Translations under genes and position numbers: made by a program | Shown: in pieces, positions 9,408 through 19,335 of the stretch | Numbering within the stretch: the first letter of the stretch is position 1 | How the letters are laid out: each line of letters opens with the position of its first letter | The notes under the pieces: generated by a model | Databases searched by the model: none | Told to the model about the DNA's origin: nothing | The model's input: the letters and a program-made list of their open reading frames with translations, nothing else | Source: Chara braunii | Taxonomy: Eukaryota; Streptophyta; Charophyceae; Charales; Characeae | Length of the DNA stretch: 25,374 nt | Reading direction: 5' to 3' | Assembly (NCBI GenBank): GCA_003427395.1 | Contig: BFEA01000040.1 | Coordinates: 1,516,256 to 1,541,629, forward strand

Positions 9408-11693
9408 ATGCCAAGAGGGAGAGGGAGGGCAGGGCCAATGGAAACCCCTCTGGGGGTGACCAGACAGAGGATGCAGATCAGGACCAGGAGAGAGGACATG
9501 CCTCCAGTTTTTCGGGGAGGGAACATTGAGTTGTTCCTGATTGAGTTCGGGAGGCACGCTCATGAGTTTGGATGGGATGGAATAAAGATGCTAAGGGAAG
9601 TACGAGGCACAGGGGAGTGGGCTGAGCCAATTGTCAACCTTGTCAAGGAATCACTTACCGGGCAGGACTTTGAGAGAAAGATGGAGGGCCTGCACCATCG
9701 CCAATAGGAAGAGATGGTCAACCCATTCAATTCGACGACACTAACCTGAGAGACTTTTTGAGGGCGTATGATCAGTATGCAGACAGCCTCAATGAGCCAG
9801 GGAACCAGAGGGTTGGAGGTTTTCTCCTGTTTGTGAGGCGGCACATTAGATCCTTTGTCAGATCTATTGTGGAACCTGCCACGAACTGGGGCCATTGTAA
9901 GAAATTGCTTTGGAACTACTACACTCCGGCTCGTCTGGCAGAGGAGAGAAGGGGTATGGAGAAGAAGAGGAAGGAACCGGAGGTTATGGAGAGAAGGACC
10001 TTTGAGCAGGGCACGTCATCAGAGGCTCAGAGGGAGGAGCATAGGCCTCACAAACATGAGAAGAGAGAAGAGCGGCCTGCTATAAGGACCCAGAGGAGAG
10101 GAGTATCAGGTGGTTCGGGAGTGCCCCCACAGCCTGCTTTGAGGGATGAGGGTCATGATATGCCAGAGATGGAACCCGATATGCCTAGTGAGCCACTGGT
10201 ACAGGAACAGAGGAAGGAGCAGACTGCCAAAGAAAAGGAGTTGGACAGGATTAACAGGGAGAAGACAGAGAAGAATATCGCAGTCCAACTCAGGCTGACG
10301 AACCTTGCAAAACTGCATGAGAAGATGCAACAGGGAGAGCAACCTGTGGAACTGAAGGACAGGAAAGGAGAGGGCGTTTAGACTCAGAAGGAGGATCCTC
10401 CCCTGCTTACAGAAGTGTGGGAAAGTTTTGACAAACTGTTGGAGGTTGCAGGGAGGCCTAGGGAGCATCATCAGGAGATGGGAGTCAAGCTGGTCTCGAC
10501 AGACTTGCTTAGCTTGAAGGGCCTCATGAAGGGGGGTTTTGCGGCAGCCAAGACCTCAGATCAGAAGGTTGGAGAGAGGCTGACGAAGGTGGCACAAAAG
10601 GTCTATGGCCAGAGGGTGGACTGGGAGAAAGAGGTGGACGCCCTGAAGAAGGAGCTGGAAAGGCAGAGTAAGGAAATGGAAGCAGTGAAGGCAGAAATGG
10701 CAAAGCTCTGGGCAGGCAACGAGGCCATCAGACACGTCAATCAGACCCTCAACAAGGTCAATGATGCTCCGAGGGCCTATCTACAGGCACAACAGGTTTC
10801 CTTTCAAACGAAGGAAGCTGAGTGGGAGAAGAGGATAAAAGACCTTGAGGCTAGATGTGCACAGCAGGCTCCTACTGCAGCGGTGGATTGGACAGAGGTC
10901 CAAGGGTTTGAGATCAAGAGTCGACCTGCTGAAGAAACCTTCAAGTGCAAAAAGGAAGAAGAGAAGGCGAACCAACAGAAAAATGAGGAGATCCCCCTGT
11001 TAGACAAGAAGATGCTGCAGCCGGAGGAGATACCCACAAGGAAGGAGGCAGAGAGCGATGAGTTAGAGTGGCAAATGCCCGCTATTTTGACACTTGAGCA
11101 GGTACAGAAGACTGAGAGTGCGACGCGGCAAGCAGGAATCACTGGAGATAAGGACGCTCCTCCTACCACTCAGGGAGAGGCTACAGGAGTGCAGGAGGCT
11201 CAGGAGAGTGTAGGGCAGGTCATGGCTGAGGTTGAGGTGAGAGAGGGTCTGAAGGATTGTCAGGAGTCGACCACACCTCAGGGTATGCCTCTTGTTATAG
11301 GACTGGAGGAGGCATTGGGACCTTGGGCTATTGGTTCTGGGCCAGAGACACGAGGAGGTAAGCAGTTGGCACAGACAGACGACAGAGCGGTCTGTCCTAC
11401 TCCTTCAGAGGCTCCTCAGCAGGAGGTCACGAGTGAAGCCACAGCAAGAGGGGCAGGCATCGATCTGACGACTGACGCAAAAGAAGACTGGCAAGTGCTT
11501 CTACTGCAAGAGGGGCAGGCATCGATCTGACGACTGCCCCAAGAGCCTCAAAGATGAGGCAAATGGCTTGGCTACCAGAGACTCATCCGGAATGTGGAGA
11601 GATAGAGATGGGGTCCCAGTTCTTAAGACTCGTGATGGGGTGAGGGCGCAGTTGTATAGGCAACTGCAGATGGTCATGAGTGATCAGGAGTAG
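9408..11693 (+). pseudogene. ORF3: Gag-like modules, coiled coil and CCHC knuckle downstream of pol
   Basis: I do not recognise this as a named family. It starts at ATG 9408. Module 1, in one frame to about 9700, contains FRGGNIELFLIEFGRHAHEF. After a frameshift near 9690-9707, module 2 contains FDDTNLRDFLRAYDQYADSL. Both fit F-x3-N-[IL]-x2-FL-x2-[FY]-x3-A, so they look like an internal duplication of a Gag-like unit. A Glu/Arg-rich stretch follows, then TAG at 10379-10381. In the same frame comes a long charged region with heptad character (about 10600-10900, for example EKEVDALKKELERQSKEMEA) and a Gln/Glu/Thr-rich tail to 11530. A perfect CX2CX4HX4C knuckle, CFYCKRGRHRSDDC, lies at 11496-11537 in another frame and runs to TAG 11691-11693. 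It could be an extra nucleic-acid-binding ORF of the large element, or gag of a second truncated element. Confidence 0.68.
11444..11536 (+). repeat. 31-bp direct duplication around the ORF3 zinc knuckle
   Basis: The 31 bases at 11444-11474 recur identically at 11506-11536, offset 62. Both copies begin GCAAGAGGGGCAGGCATCGA. The second copy encodes the distal half of the zinc knuckle. Because 62 is not a multiple of 3, the two copies are in different frames, which accompanies the break between the coiled-coil frame and the knuckle frame. Confidence 0.9.
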
Positions 11694-12350
11694 GGTTCAT
11701 TGATAGGGTCCGGAAAGATCTATAGCTAGCATGTATGAAACATCTCTGATTAGTAAGTGATGGATGATTGTATATAGAAGGACACGTGGAGGATTGGATC
11801 ACGCCCATGTACATCAGTAACTAGAGTTAATACTGAGATGTTTTTTTTCCTTCGCATTATAGACTTTCTGGATTAGTTGTACATAGGGTAACTTTGAGTG
11901 TGACTCTGATTACTTTACCTTTTTTTTTCTTTAGTGTGGTGTGGAGTGTTTTTAGACAGCGTTTTTTGTATGAGTGTTGCGATTCCTTCTCTTTCAGAGC
12001 GGTGTGAGACAGACTATGTGTGAGTGGTATGAGGTGTGGATACTTTCGTTTGATGATCTGATTCTTTGTTGGATACTGTGACTCTTTGTACGATATTTGG
12101 ACCTTTTTTTGTACGACACTTTATTTCCTTGTGTAATACTTGGATTCTTTGTATGATACCTTTGCTTATCGCAAGGCCCCGCATTCTGTGTATATGTGCG
12201 AGTCTCAGACATCTTTCTTTTTGTGTGGTATGTCACACTCACTCTCAGTTTGTGGACTTGCTCATATGAATGATTGTTGTGATGAAATAAACGTTGTGAA
12301 ATGACCAAATCTGCACTATCTTCCTCTGTACTTAGGCATACCTGTCACAG
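11694..12350. other. AT-rich noncoding stretch after ORF3
   Basis: No gene is supported here. The stretch is T-rich with several T runs (for example near 11842 and 11921). It includes a short tandem array described separately. It may be 3' untranslated sequence of ORF3 or the edge of an old insertion. Confidence 0.5.
12060..12162 (+). repeat. Imperfect 20-21 bp tandem array
   Basis: Five imperfect units begin near 12060, 12080, 12100, 12122 and 12143, each close to GAYTCTTTGTAYGATACTTG. A more diverged unit may precede them, from about 12038. The array is T-rich and noncoding. Confidence 0.6.
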
Positions 12351-13226
12351 TGGCAGACGTAGTCATAAGTACAGTGAAAGAAATTGCACCTCACCTCTGT
12401 TTGAGAGAAAATTTTATGTGTATATTCAACAAAGACTTGAGTGATGATAAATGGGGATGGTCACAACTAAAAGTTGTGTCTTTTATGTGGTTCAAAATCG
12501 AAAGAAGAAAACTCAATGGCTGGTTGGGTTTTTCTTATATGGAAATGAAATTATAGAAGATCACTCTAAATGAGATGTTATAACGATGAGAAATGTTTGT
12601 GTGAATGTAAGTCTGACGAGGAAAGACCAAATTTTTTTAGAATTATAGATGGAAACTTCTGGCAATTATGATGGAATAATCAGTGCAAACTAACGAATCA
12701 ATCGGCGGTCCGAGTTGGAAATAAGTTAGAGTTTTGGATAACGCTACGCGAGCCGCAACCTCAGGCATGCTGACGAAGTCACGGTCAGCGCAGAACTTAG
12801 CCATTGAAATCACAGCTAGGAGGGAAATTTTGGTTAACTTACTGAGAAGGCGGCATTTTGGGACCGCACCGTGTGGAGTGTGCAAGTACTAGGCCTGGCT
12901 ATAATGAGTGTCGACGGTGGGAGCCGAGGAAAGCTTTAACTTGGTACAACATGAGCAAAAGTCGGGGTCTTTCCAACCAAAAGGGGTAAAGACGCGCTCG
13001 TTTGACGGGTGCGGAGGGCTATGAAAGCCTCGGCCGCAGCCGCAGTGTGGCAGGGCAGTGCACGTGGTAAGCTGAGCGATAACTGTCCTCCCAAGCAACC
13101 AAGCACGACATTGCGAGACCATAGGCTCGAAAGGCGGGGCAAGCGGCGACCTTGGTACACTAGCTACAGGCCCATGCATGCTGCGAATACTAGTGATAGA
13201 GGAATTCGCGTGTGCTAGGATCAGGC
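12351..13226. other. No gene recognised
   Basis: The stretch shifts from AT-rich (to about 12690) to GC-rich. The short ORFs on both strands show no domain or motif that I recognise. Confidence 0.4.
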
Positions 13227-13560
13227 TTGGGCTTAGCCCTATTGGTTAACATACTGAACTTTCAGCCAGCAGATCCCGGGATCGAGACCAGCAGCCAACA
13301 TTGGAGGAGCGAAGGAGCGCTATGGAGCTAAACTAAGGGGTTGAAGGTCCCGCGGGACTATCCCCCTTGGTTTTGCAGAGGACTCTGACCGCGGGCCCAG
13401 TATGCAGGACCGTCGCTGGGTTCCGACGATTCCCCTCCCCCTATCCGTTTTCTTAATTTCTTTTTTTTGAGTTTTGTTAATTATTATCTATTTTTATTTT
13501 TCTTCTTTCTGTTTATTACTGTTTCGGGACGCGGCCCGGTATCGTTCACGGGGTCGGCCG
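13227..13560 (+). mobile_element. SINE-like element 1 with tRNA-Glu-like head
   Basis: The head looks like a degraded tRNA. A Pol III A-box-like TAGCCCTATTGG lies at 13234-13245 and a B-box-like GGATCGAGACC at 13279-13289. Their start-to-start spacing of 45 is right for a tRNA. The anticodon region CTGAACTTTCAG resembles tRNA-Glu(TTC), and the ends TTGGGCT and AGCCAA can still pair like an acceptor stem. The body continues for about 170 unrelated bases and ends in a T-rich tract (about 13445-13515). I call it a SINE because of the internal promoter plus an unrelated body. Target-site duplications were not identified. Confidence 0.6.
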
Positions 13561-13564
13561 TGGG

Positions 13565-13716
13565 ACCCAAGAGCCTAGCTTAGTGGGTACACCATTGAAC
13601 TATTGAAATACAGATCCATGTTCAAACCCAGATCATGGAACTTGATGAGTAAAAACAAGTACTCTGAATTGTTTGGACCCGGTCGATCTCGCGACGGTAC
13701 CGTAAGGTCGTCGCTT
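13565..13716 (+). mobile_element. SINE-like element 2, related tRNA-derived head
   Basis: A textbook A box, TAGCTTAGTGG, lies at 13575-13585 and a B box, GTTCAAACCC, at 13620-13629, spaced 45. The stretch between them resembles element 1 (TGAACT, CAGATCC, then AxACCxAG), so both heads appear to belong to one family. The 80 bases after the B box are unrelated and lead into the U6-like sequence, with no terminator in between. The tRNA-like promoter could therefore drive a chimeric transcript running through U6 to the TTTT at 13821. Confidence 0.55.
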
Positions 13717-13741
13717 GACCGTGGCCCTTCGGGACATCCGT

Positions 13742-13773
<32 letters not shown>

Positions 13774-13824
13774 GGCCCCTGCACAAGGATGACACGTATA
13801 AATGGGGGAGAGCCACGGTCTTTT
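13717..13824 (+). ncRNA. U6 snRNA-like sequence closed by a 9-bp inverted repeat
   Basis: The core from about 13722 to 13803 matches plant U6 almost throughout. It has the 5' hairpin CCCTTCGGG, the ACAGAGA box that contacts the 5' splice site, and AGCATGGCCCCTGC with the catalytic AGC and the internal stem-loop. Differences are few (for example CCGTTAAAA, where I recall CCGATAAAA, and one G fewer in the hairpin). The 3' part is not U6-like: the usual AATCGAGAAATGG is replaced by a G-rich stretch ending in GCCACGGTC (13812-13820). That exactly complements GACCGTGGC (13717-13725) just upstream and is followed by TTTT, a Pol III terminator. No TATA box or upstream element typical of plant U6 is evident. 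It is a U6-derived retrosequence, a chimera, or an unusual U6 variant. Confidence 0.75.
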
Positions 13825-16800
13825 CCTTTGGCTGCTGTGTACTGCGTTTGTCGTCGTTACGCTGTTTGACTAAATTCGTCGTTGGCTTTCCGTGTCGAAC
13901 GATGTGGTCGGCGCCAACGTGGGGGCGCGGAAGACGGGAGCTTGACGAAGAGAAAGGAAAAACGGTCGTGGGCGATGGTGATTGCGCTCATGTCTGAGCT
14001 TAGCGAAATGTAAGGCCTATATGAGTGGGTGTCTCATTCACGAAGGTCGCTTCCTCGTTGCCTGTGCCCGGTGGGAAGCACCTGAATCCAGCTGCAGAGG
14101 CGGCCAGATACTCCGAGAGGTGGGAGAGAGGCGGATACTTACCTGGCATTGGCAGAGGGTACCGACGACCGCTTGCTTAGCACGACAGTCAGGCGATAGC
14201 TGGTGAAGCGAAGTTGCGCAACACAAGGAGGCGGTCGGGACGAGGCAGGCCACTCCTTCATCGAGTTATCACCCTTCGTCGCTCTCTGAGGAACCACGAT
14301 CCCCTACTACGTGGAGTACGTCGGCTACGGAGTTGCAGGGACGGTGCAAGTATACGATAGGCGCTGAAAGGAGAGCAAAGCAGGGACTTGACGAGGAGAG
14401 AAGAGGATAAGTGGGAGAAGAACTTACCCGGTTGATGGGATCTCGTGAAGAGACGCGCTGCTACTTGAGACGTCGGGTTTGCTCGTCCTGTCGAAGGGGT
14501 AGCGTGAGCCAGCCGCAAGATTGAAGATTTTGTACCAGTTACGAGCGTAGGCAAGGAGGGAGTAAAAGGGGATGTATCTCCTCAAGTTCTAGCGGAAGAT
14601 TCATTCTCATTTTTGCACATTTGGTGGACTGATGTCTGTAGCAGGAGTGGCAGCGACCATTTTTGACACGTCGCCTGTTAATCGAGCCACCTGGGTTGTG
14701 CGCGTCTCCCCACGATCATGATTAGATCGCCCTCGGTTTCGATTGAGTAGGTCCTCTTCGTGGTCAATCGCGTCTGCTCGGTTCGGAGATCACGGTCATA
14801 TTCACGTATGCCCCATTTGTACTTGGAGGGATTGCGCTCGTCATCACCGCTCGTATGATCGCGCTCGCCCCCTTTCAAGGTCGCATTCAATGTCATCGGA
14901 GATCCCGACAGGGCGCCATCGTCGGGATTGGGGCCGTGGCGCACGTGCGATTGTCGAGTGAAGTCGCGCTCCTTTCCGGATGAATCAGGCGNCATAGGCA
15001 GCCAAGTTCGTTGGACNTCTGGTGGACTACTACGTAGAAGTCTACTNGCAGAAGAGNNACCTGATGGNCGNTGTGTTGCTNGATGAAGGTAGCCTCTCCC
15101 GGTCTCTCTACATGTGTGGTTGAGGCACATTATACACTTCAGTATTTCAGCGGGAGGTTCGTATGAGTTTGTTCATCCTATCGATAGGAGCGGCCTCTCT
15201 CAATCTCTCTAGCGCACGTACAAGCGGCGACATTTGCACNTGACAGCTCTGGAGACTATACTCACGCCGGGATTTCTTCCGGATGAACCTGACCGTGTTG
15301 ATGGCCANGTACATTCACACGCTGGGTCGTGAAGGCTGCGAAGCAGCGGAAGGATTCTTAGTTGGTAGAGAAGGAATTTGATTGAAGAGAGAGAGGGAGA
15401 GGGAGAGTTATCTGTTCTACCTGGCGGTCAGTGTGGTCTTATGGATGTGGACCGTGATAGCTGGCTAATGCACGTTGGGAAGTACCGGTTTTGGTATGAC
15501 GCAGGGTATTAGCTGTGACGTGCTGGAACCGGTTAGCAAAATGTCGATGCATCTTTCCCTGCTCTAGCGGAAGGTACGCTTTTGCGTCGCCCGTCCTATC
15601 GAGGGAAGTAGCATGAGGACGAATCGCAATTTGGAGACTTATCTGATTGTCCGCCGCAGTGCTCGTAAGTGACAGCTACGTTCTGCACAAGGAGGTACCT
15701 GGCAAAGATCACGGTCGAGTTCGGAGGATGCGAAGTATATGTTAGAATGGGGGAGGCCGACAGCTTACAAGCGAGTCAGGCTGCATGCATATTCCCTAGC
15801 TCTTGGAGGAGGTTCGCTCTCCTTGAGCACGTTTGAAGGAAGGTTGGATCAGATTGTCAACCGTCAGGGTCTTGCTGTTTGCCTTCGTGATCTGTGTGGT
15901 GGGGATAACTCTCGTCATTCCCAGTGATCATCACCATCGTGCTGCGGATGGCTGCTCATGTGTTCAAATACCTCCCTTATGGTGGTCGTGCTGCCTGCTC
16001 CAGTAGTTACCATCCTGGCTCTGCCTTTCGTGGGGGTCGTAACTTCAATATGCTACAAGAAATATGAATTGTGACTCATTGCCACTACTGATGTTTGCTC
16101 CGTCTCAGGCTCCTGCGACCGTGAGACTGTGCTGGCTGCTGTGGAGGTCGTGGGCTACAGTACTAGAGTGATCTACCATTTAGGCATAGCTACTGTTGTC
16201 TGAACCGGCGGTACAGACCAAGAGCTCCGTGTTATTGCTATGCGTGACGGTGCATGGCCATTCTTAGTTGGTAGGTGGCTTGACCCAGTTGACACGCACG
16301 GTCTCAGTTATTGTACGACTGTTCAGAACGGTGTGCTACGACTGCTATACGCTAAAGCAACCGTCAGGCATTCGAATTTTGTTAATAATAGCTATCGGGC
16401 AGCCTGTTGCCCTGGTTCGAGTTATGGCTGATACACGTTAAAGTGTCGGTGTTGTCGTTTTTGGTGAAGCCAGTACCGATCTGTTTCTTCGAGTTCCAGC
16501 TGAAGTTACATCTGGCCCAGACTGTTGCAGTCAGGGAATTACACTGATTAGTGGTGTGTGCTCAGTGAGTATCAAGCTGCGGGCACTTGCCCCGGAGTTC
16601 ACTGCTGTTGATTGTTCAAACTTCCGGGCGCTTGCTACGGCGCCCAACTGTCGTGGATTTATTGCAACCGGACTTGTTGAGCATCGCTGAGTAGTTATTG
16701 AGGGCACCTCTGCTGTCACGGTGAAATCGGGAGGCTATTGCTGTTGTGGCTTGATGCTGTGGCTCAGATAACAACGGGCTGTTGCTTTCTGGAGCCGCTG

Positions 16801-17689
16801 GGTAGGACTGTACCGCCGTCTTGCCAAATTTACTCAAGGGTGCAGCCATTTGCGTGGAGCAGTAACAAGCTGCTGCTATGGGGGACTGTGGCTTTCAGAT
16901 GCTGAGGACTGCAGAATTGTTCTAGTTGCTATAGTGGATTGGGTACCTACGCTGTTGCGGGTTATGGTTGTGCTGTGCACTACTCTGAACGTTGCTGCAG
17001 TGCAGGGCGCTGTTCGACGCTGCTGTTGTGCAGGGCACTGCTCATCGCTGTGCACCATTGATGAGCGCCATTGCTGTGCGCTATTCCTGTTCTTTCTTAC
17101 GGCGGGGTCATTGCTGCGACTAAGGAGGTTGTCAAGGGGCTGTCATTCTGCATTTTGGTCGCGAGTTGGACACCTTCACTGCGTTATTGGCCATCATTGC
17201 GGGGCCCTCTGGAGAGTGAAGATTGCAAGGCCCTCTCCCGCGAGTCTGAGCGCACCATTCTTATATCTGAGAGCCTAAACTTTATTTTTCTGCCTTTCTC
17301 AGTCTAAGTCTAGTCTTTTGGTGCTGAGAGGAAGGCGGCAGGTGGGATTGCAACCCGTAGGTCCGCATCAAGACCTTGTGGGAGGTCCACCCACCGATTG
17401 CGGGAGCTCTGCCGGAACCCAGGTTGGGTTTTGGAGGCAGGGAACACTCAGGTACAACCTTCGTCTCACGCGTGTGATCCCCTCTCCTAACTACAGTATT
17501 CCTTTGGGTATCTGAGCATAAGTATGAAAGGTTATTACTTTTGTTTTATTATGTATGTCAGGACATGCTTTGCAAAGGTTTAATAAACAAAACTATATGA
17601 GAGATCAGATAAACTTGAGTGAATTCAGACAGAGGAATTGGGGGAAGACGAGAGGAAGGTGTTATGCATGCTTTGATCGGGTCAACCCA
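13825..17689. other. 3.9 kb without a recognisable gene
   Basis: No protein domain is seen on either strand. The stretch holds two possible short minus-strand introns (14082-14427), a cluster of Ns at 14992-15307, a GA-rich simple tract (about 15385-15408), and low-complexity GCTGTT-like sequence (about 16730-17070). ORFs such as 16850-17278 are Cys/Leu-rich translations of that low-complexity DNA. The region lies between ORF3 and the 3' LTR and probably contains old insertions. Confidence 0.4.
14082..14427 (-). other. Two possible minus-strand introns
   Basis: On the minus strand, CCGG|GTAAGTT at 14427 and CTCTCCTTTCAG ending at 14364 would delimit a 64-base, strongly pyrimidine-rich intron. 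A perfect donor, CCAG|GTAAGTAT, lies at 14142, with possible acceptors ending at 14092 or 14082 (51 or 61 bases). Exon translations match nothing I know. This could be a fragment of a spliced host gene on the minus strand. Confidence 0.3.
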
Positions 17690-18940
17690 AGGCTGAGCTC
17701 CTCTAGGTTGATGTGAGATCAGTGCTATGTTTATCTTTGTTTGCTGGGTTGCATGAATGAANTTTGGGTTAGGCCTACCCTAGGTTGGATGGCTCAATCG
17801 TTGTTTCTTTGGGGGTTTCTGAACAGGGAACCGGACGTTCTAGGTTGGGAAGGTCGGCTTCCTGATGTTTCTTTGGTAGGTTCTTGAAACAAAACTGGGG
17901 CATTCTAGGTTGCGTGACCCCAGTCCTGTGTGTTTCTTCTGAGGGNNANAAAGGCATAAGGCTGAGCGTACCCTTAGGTTAGGGCGGCTCNGTCATAAGC
18001 CATGAACTAAAAGTCAACCTGAGTATAGAAATTTAATACATATATTACTTGAACTTATATTTTCTGACAGACCGGGCACCCTAGGTTGGGAAANCCANTC
18101 AATAAGTCAGGTAGAACAAAAAGAGAAAAGAAAGCAAGTGAAAAATATAACGAAGGTAACCCGTGCAGGCTGAACATACCCTTAGGTTAGGGCAGTTCAG
18201 TCCTATGCTCGTTACAAGATAAAAAGTCAGAGAGTTAGTATAAATTTGTTTTTATTTTCCCTTCTAAACAAAAGGACAGGATCAAAAGTTCCCTTAATTG
18301 GGAAGGTCTGATCGTCTGCCTAACAAAAGAAAAAAACATAAAGTTTGTGCCAATGTATCAATGGATGTTCTTATTTTTACTATCGTTACGGAGGCTAAGC
18401 GTACCCTTAGGTTAGGGCGGCTTAGCCATACGTCGTTGTACTTGTTCAGGCAAATCAAGCATACCCTTAGGTTAGGGCGGCCTGATCACATTGCCTTATG
18501 TATCTTATACTGTTATAGCTAATTAGGCGTACCCCTAGGTTAGGGCGGCCTAGCGATATGCCCCTGTCGTTGATGTGATGTGAGTTGGACACACCCTTAG
18601 GTTAGGGCAGTCCGACGACTTTTGTCGTTCGTCTTTGTTTTCAGGCAGACTAGGCACACCCCTAGGTTGGGGCAGTCTAATTTTATGCCATGTGTAACCT
18701 TGTTTAAAGCTGGCTGGGCACACCCTTAGGTTAGGGCAGCCTAGTCCTATGCTTCATATTGTTAGTTAAGGAGAAGTCGGACACACCCTTAGGTTAGGGC
18801 AGTCTGGTCATATGCTTTATGTGTATAGTTTATGTTATGTTGGGCACACCCTTAGGTTAGGGCAGCCCAGTTGTGCGTACTTTACTTATTTACCTAGGCA
18901 GGTCAGGCATACCCTTAGGTTAGGGCTTTGTCTGACCATA
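17690..18940 (+). repeat. Array of about 17 hairpin units with constant core and covarying arms
   Basis: The units share the core CCCTTAGGTTAGGG (variants CCCTAGGTTGGG, TTCTAGGTTG), usually followed by CGG or CAG. Each core is flanked by short arms that differ between units but pair with each other. Examples: GGCTAAGC (18393-18400) with GCTTAGCC (18420-18427); CTGAAC (18170-18175) with GTTCAG (18195-18200); ACTGGGG (17894-17900) with CCCCAGT (17918-17924); GGTCAG (18901-18906) with CTGACC (18932-18937); GTTGGAC (18584-18590) with GTCCGAC (18610-18616). Most other arms pair through G-T wobbles. Within the core, CCCT and AGGG can form an inner stem. Many units are followed by ATATGC or a similar sequence, then 30-50 unrelated bases. 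Spacing is about 60-130 bases. Function is unknown. Confidence 0.8.
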
Positions 18941-18961
18941 TGCCATAAGGAAGGGGGACAT

Positions 18962-18981
18962 AAAAGGGGAAAAGAACGGAG
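18962..18981 (+). other. Candidate polypurine tract before the 3' LTR
   Basis: AAAAGGGGAAAAGAACGGAG is purine apart from one C and is followed directly by TG, the expected first two bases of an LTR. If correct, the 3' LTR spans 18982-21792 and the hairpin array is the last internal feature. It cannot be proved here because the corresponding start of the 5' LTR lies outside the window. Another purine-rich stretch lies near 19125-19150. Confidence 0.3.
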
Positions 18982-19335
18982 TGATCTAACGAACTACTTN
19001 GCCTAAAAATGATGTGGGATTGTGAGAGATGTTTGGTTATGCATGCTTTTGGGCTCTCACTTTGGGGCATCTTTTTGAATAGGTTAGTTGTTTTAGATGC
19101 TCGCTNAGAGTTGGAGNTATAGGCAGATGAGATGGATGATGGGAGGGAAGCTTGGGATAAGATANGANTGACCCTNCTAGGAGTTNGGATCNGTGTCAGC
19201 TCACAATCTCATCTNGAGGTNGTGCAAACTATCNCTGATTCTACTTACCAAGCAAGTGTCGGAAGTTAGTCNCAAGTATAGTTTTGCTTGGTTTTTCTGT
19301 TTTCAGCTTCGTNTAAATCTTGGCAGCCTCCTGTT

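Noticed and set aside
13900-13925. GGCGCCAACGTGGGGG resembles a primer-binding-site region of another LTR element
   Set aside because: There is no LTR end beside it and no coding region downstream to support an element.
14135-14147. ATACTTACCTGGC looks like the 5' end of U1 snRNA
   Set aside because: Only these 13 bases match. No further U1 sequence or Sm site follows, and the same bases read as a perfect splice donor on the minus strand.
16850-17278. 142-codon Cys/Leu-rich ORF
   Set aside because: It is a translation of low-complexity GCTGTT-like DNA, with no domain or codon-level support.
17690-18940. CRISPR-like array (palindromic repeats with spacers)
   Set aside because: The spacing is irregular, the arms differ between units, the setting is eukaryotic with retroelements and SINEs, and no cas gene is present.
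17690-18940. Telomere-like TTAGGG sequence
   Set aside because: TTAGGG occurs only inside a longer conserved core, once per unit, not as a head-to-tail telomeric run.
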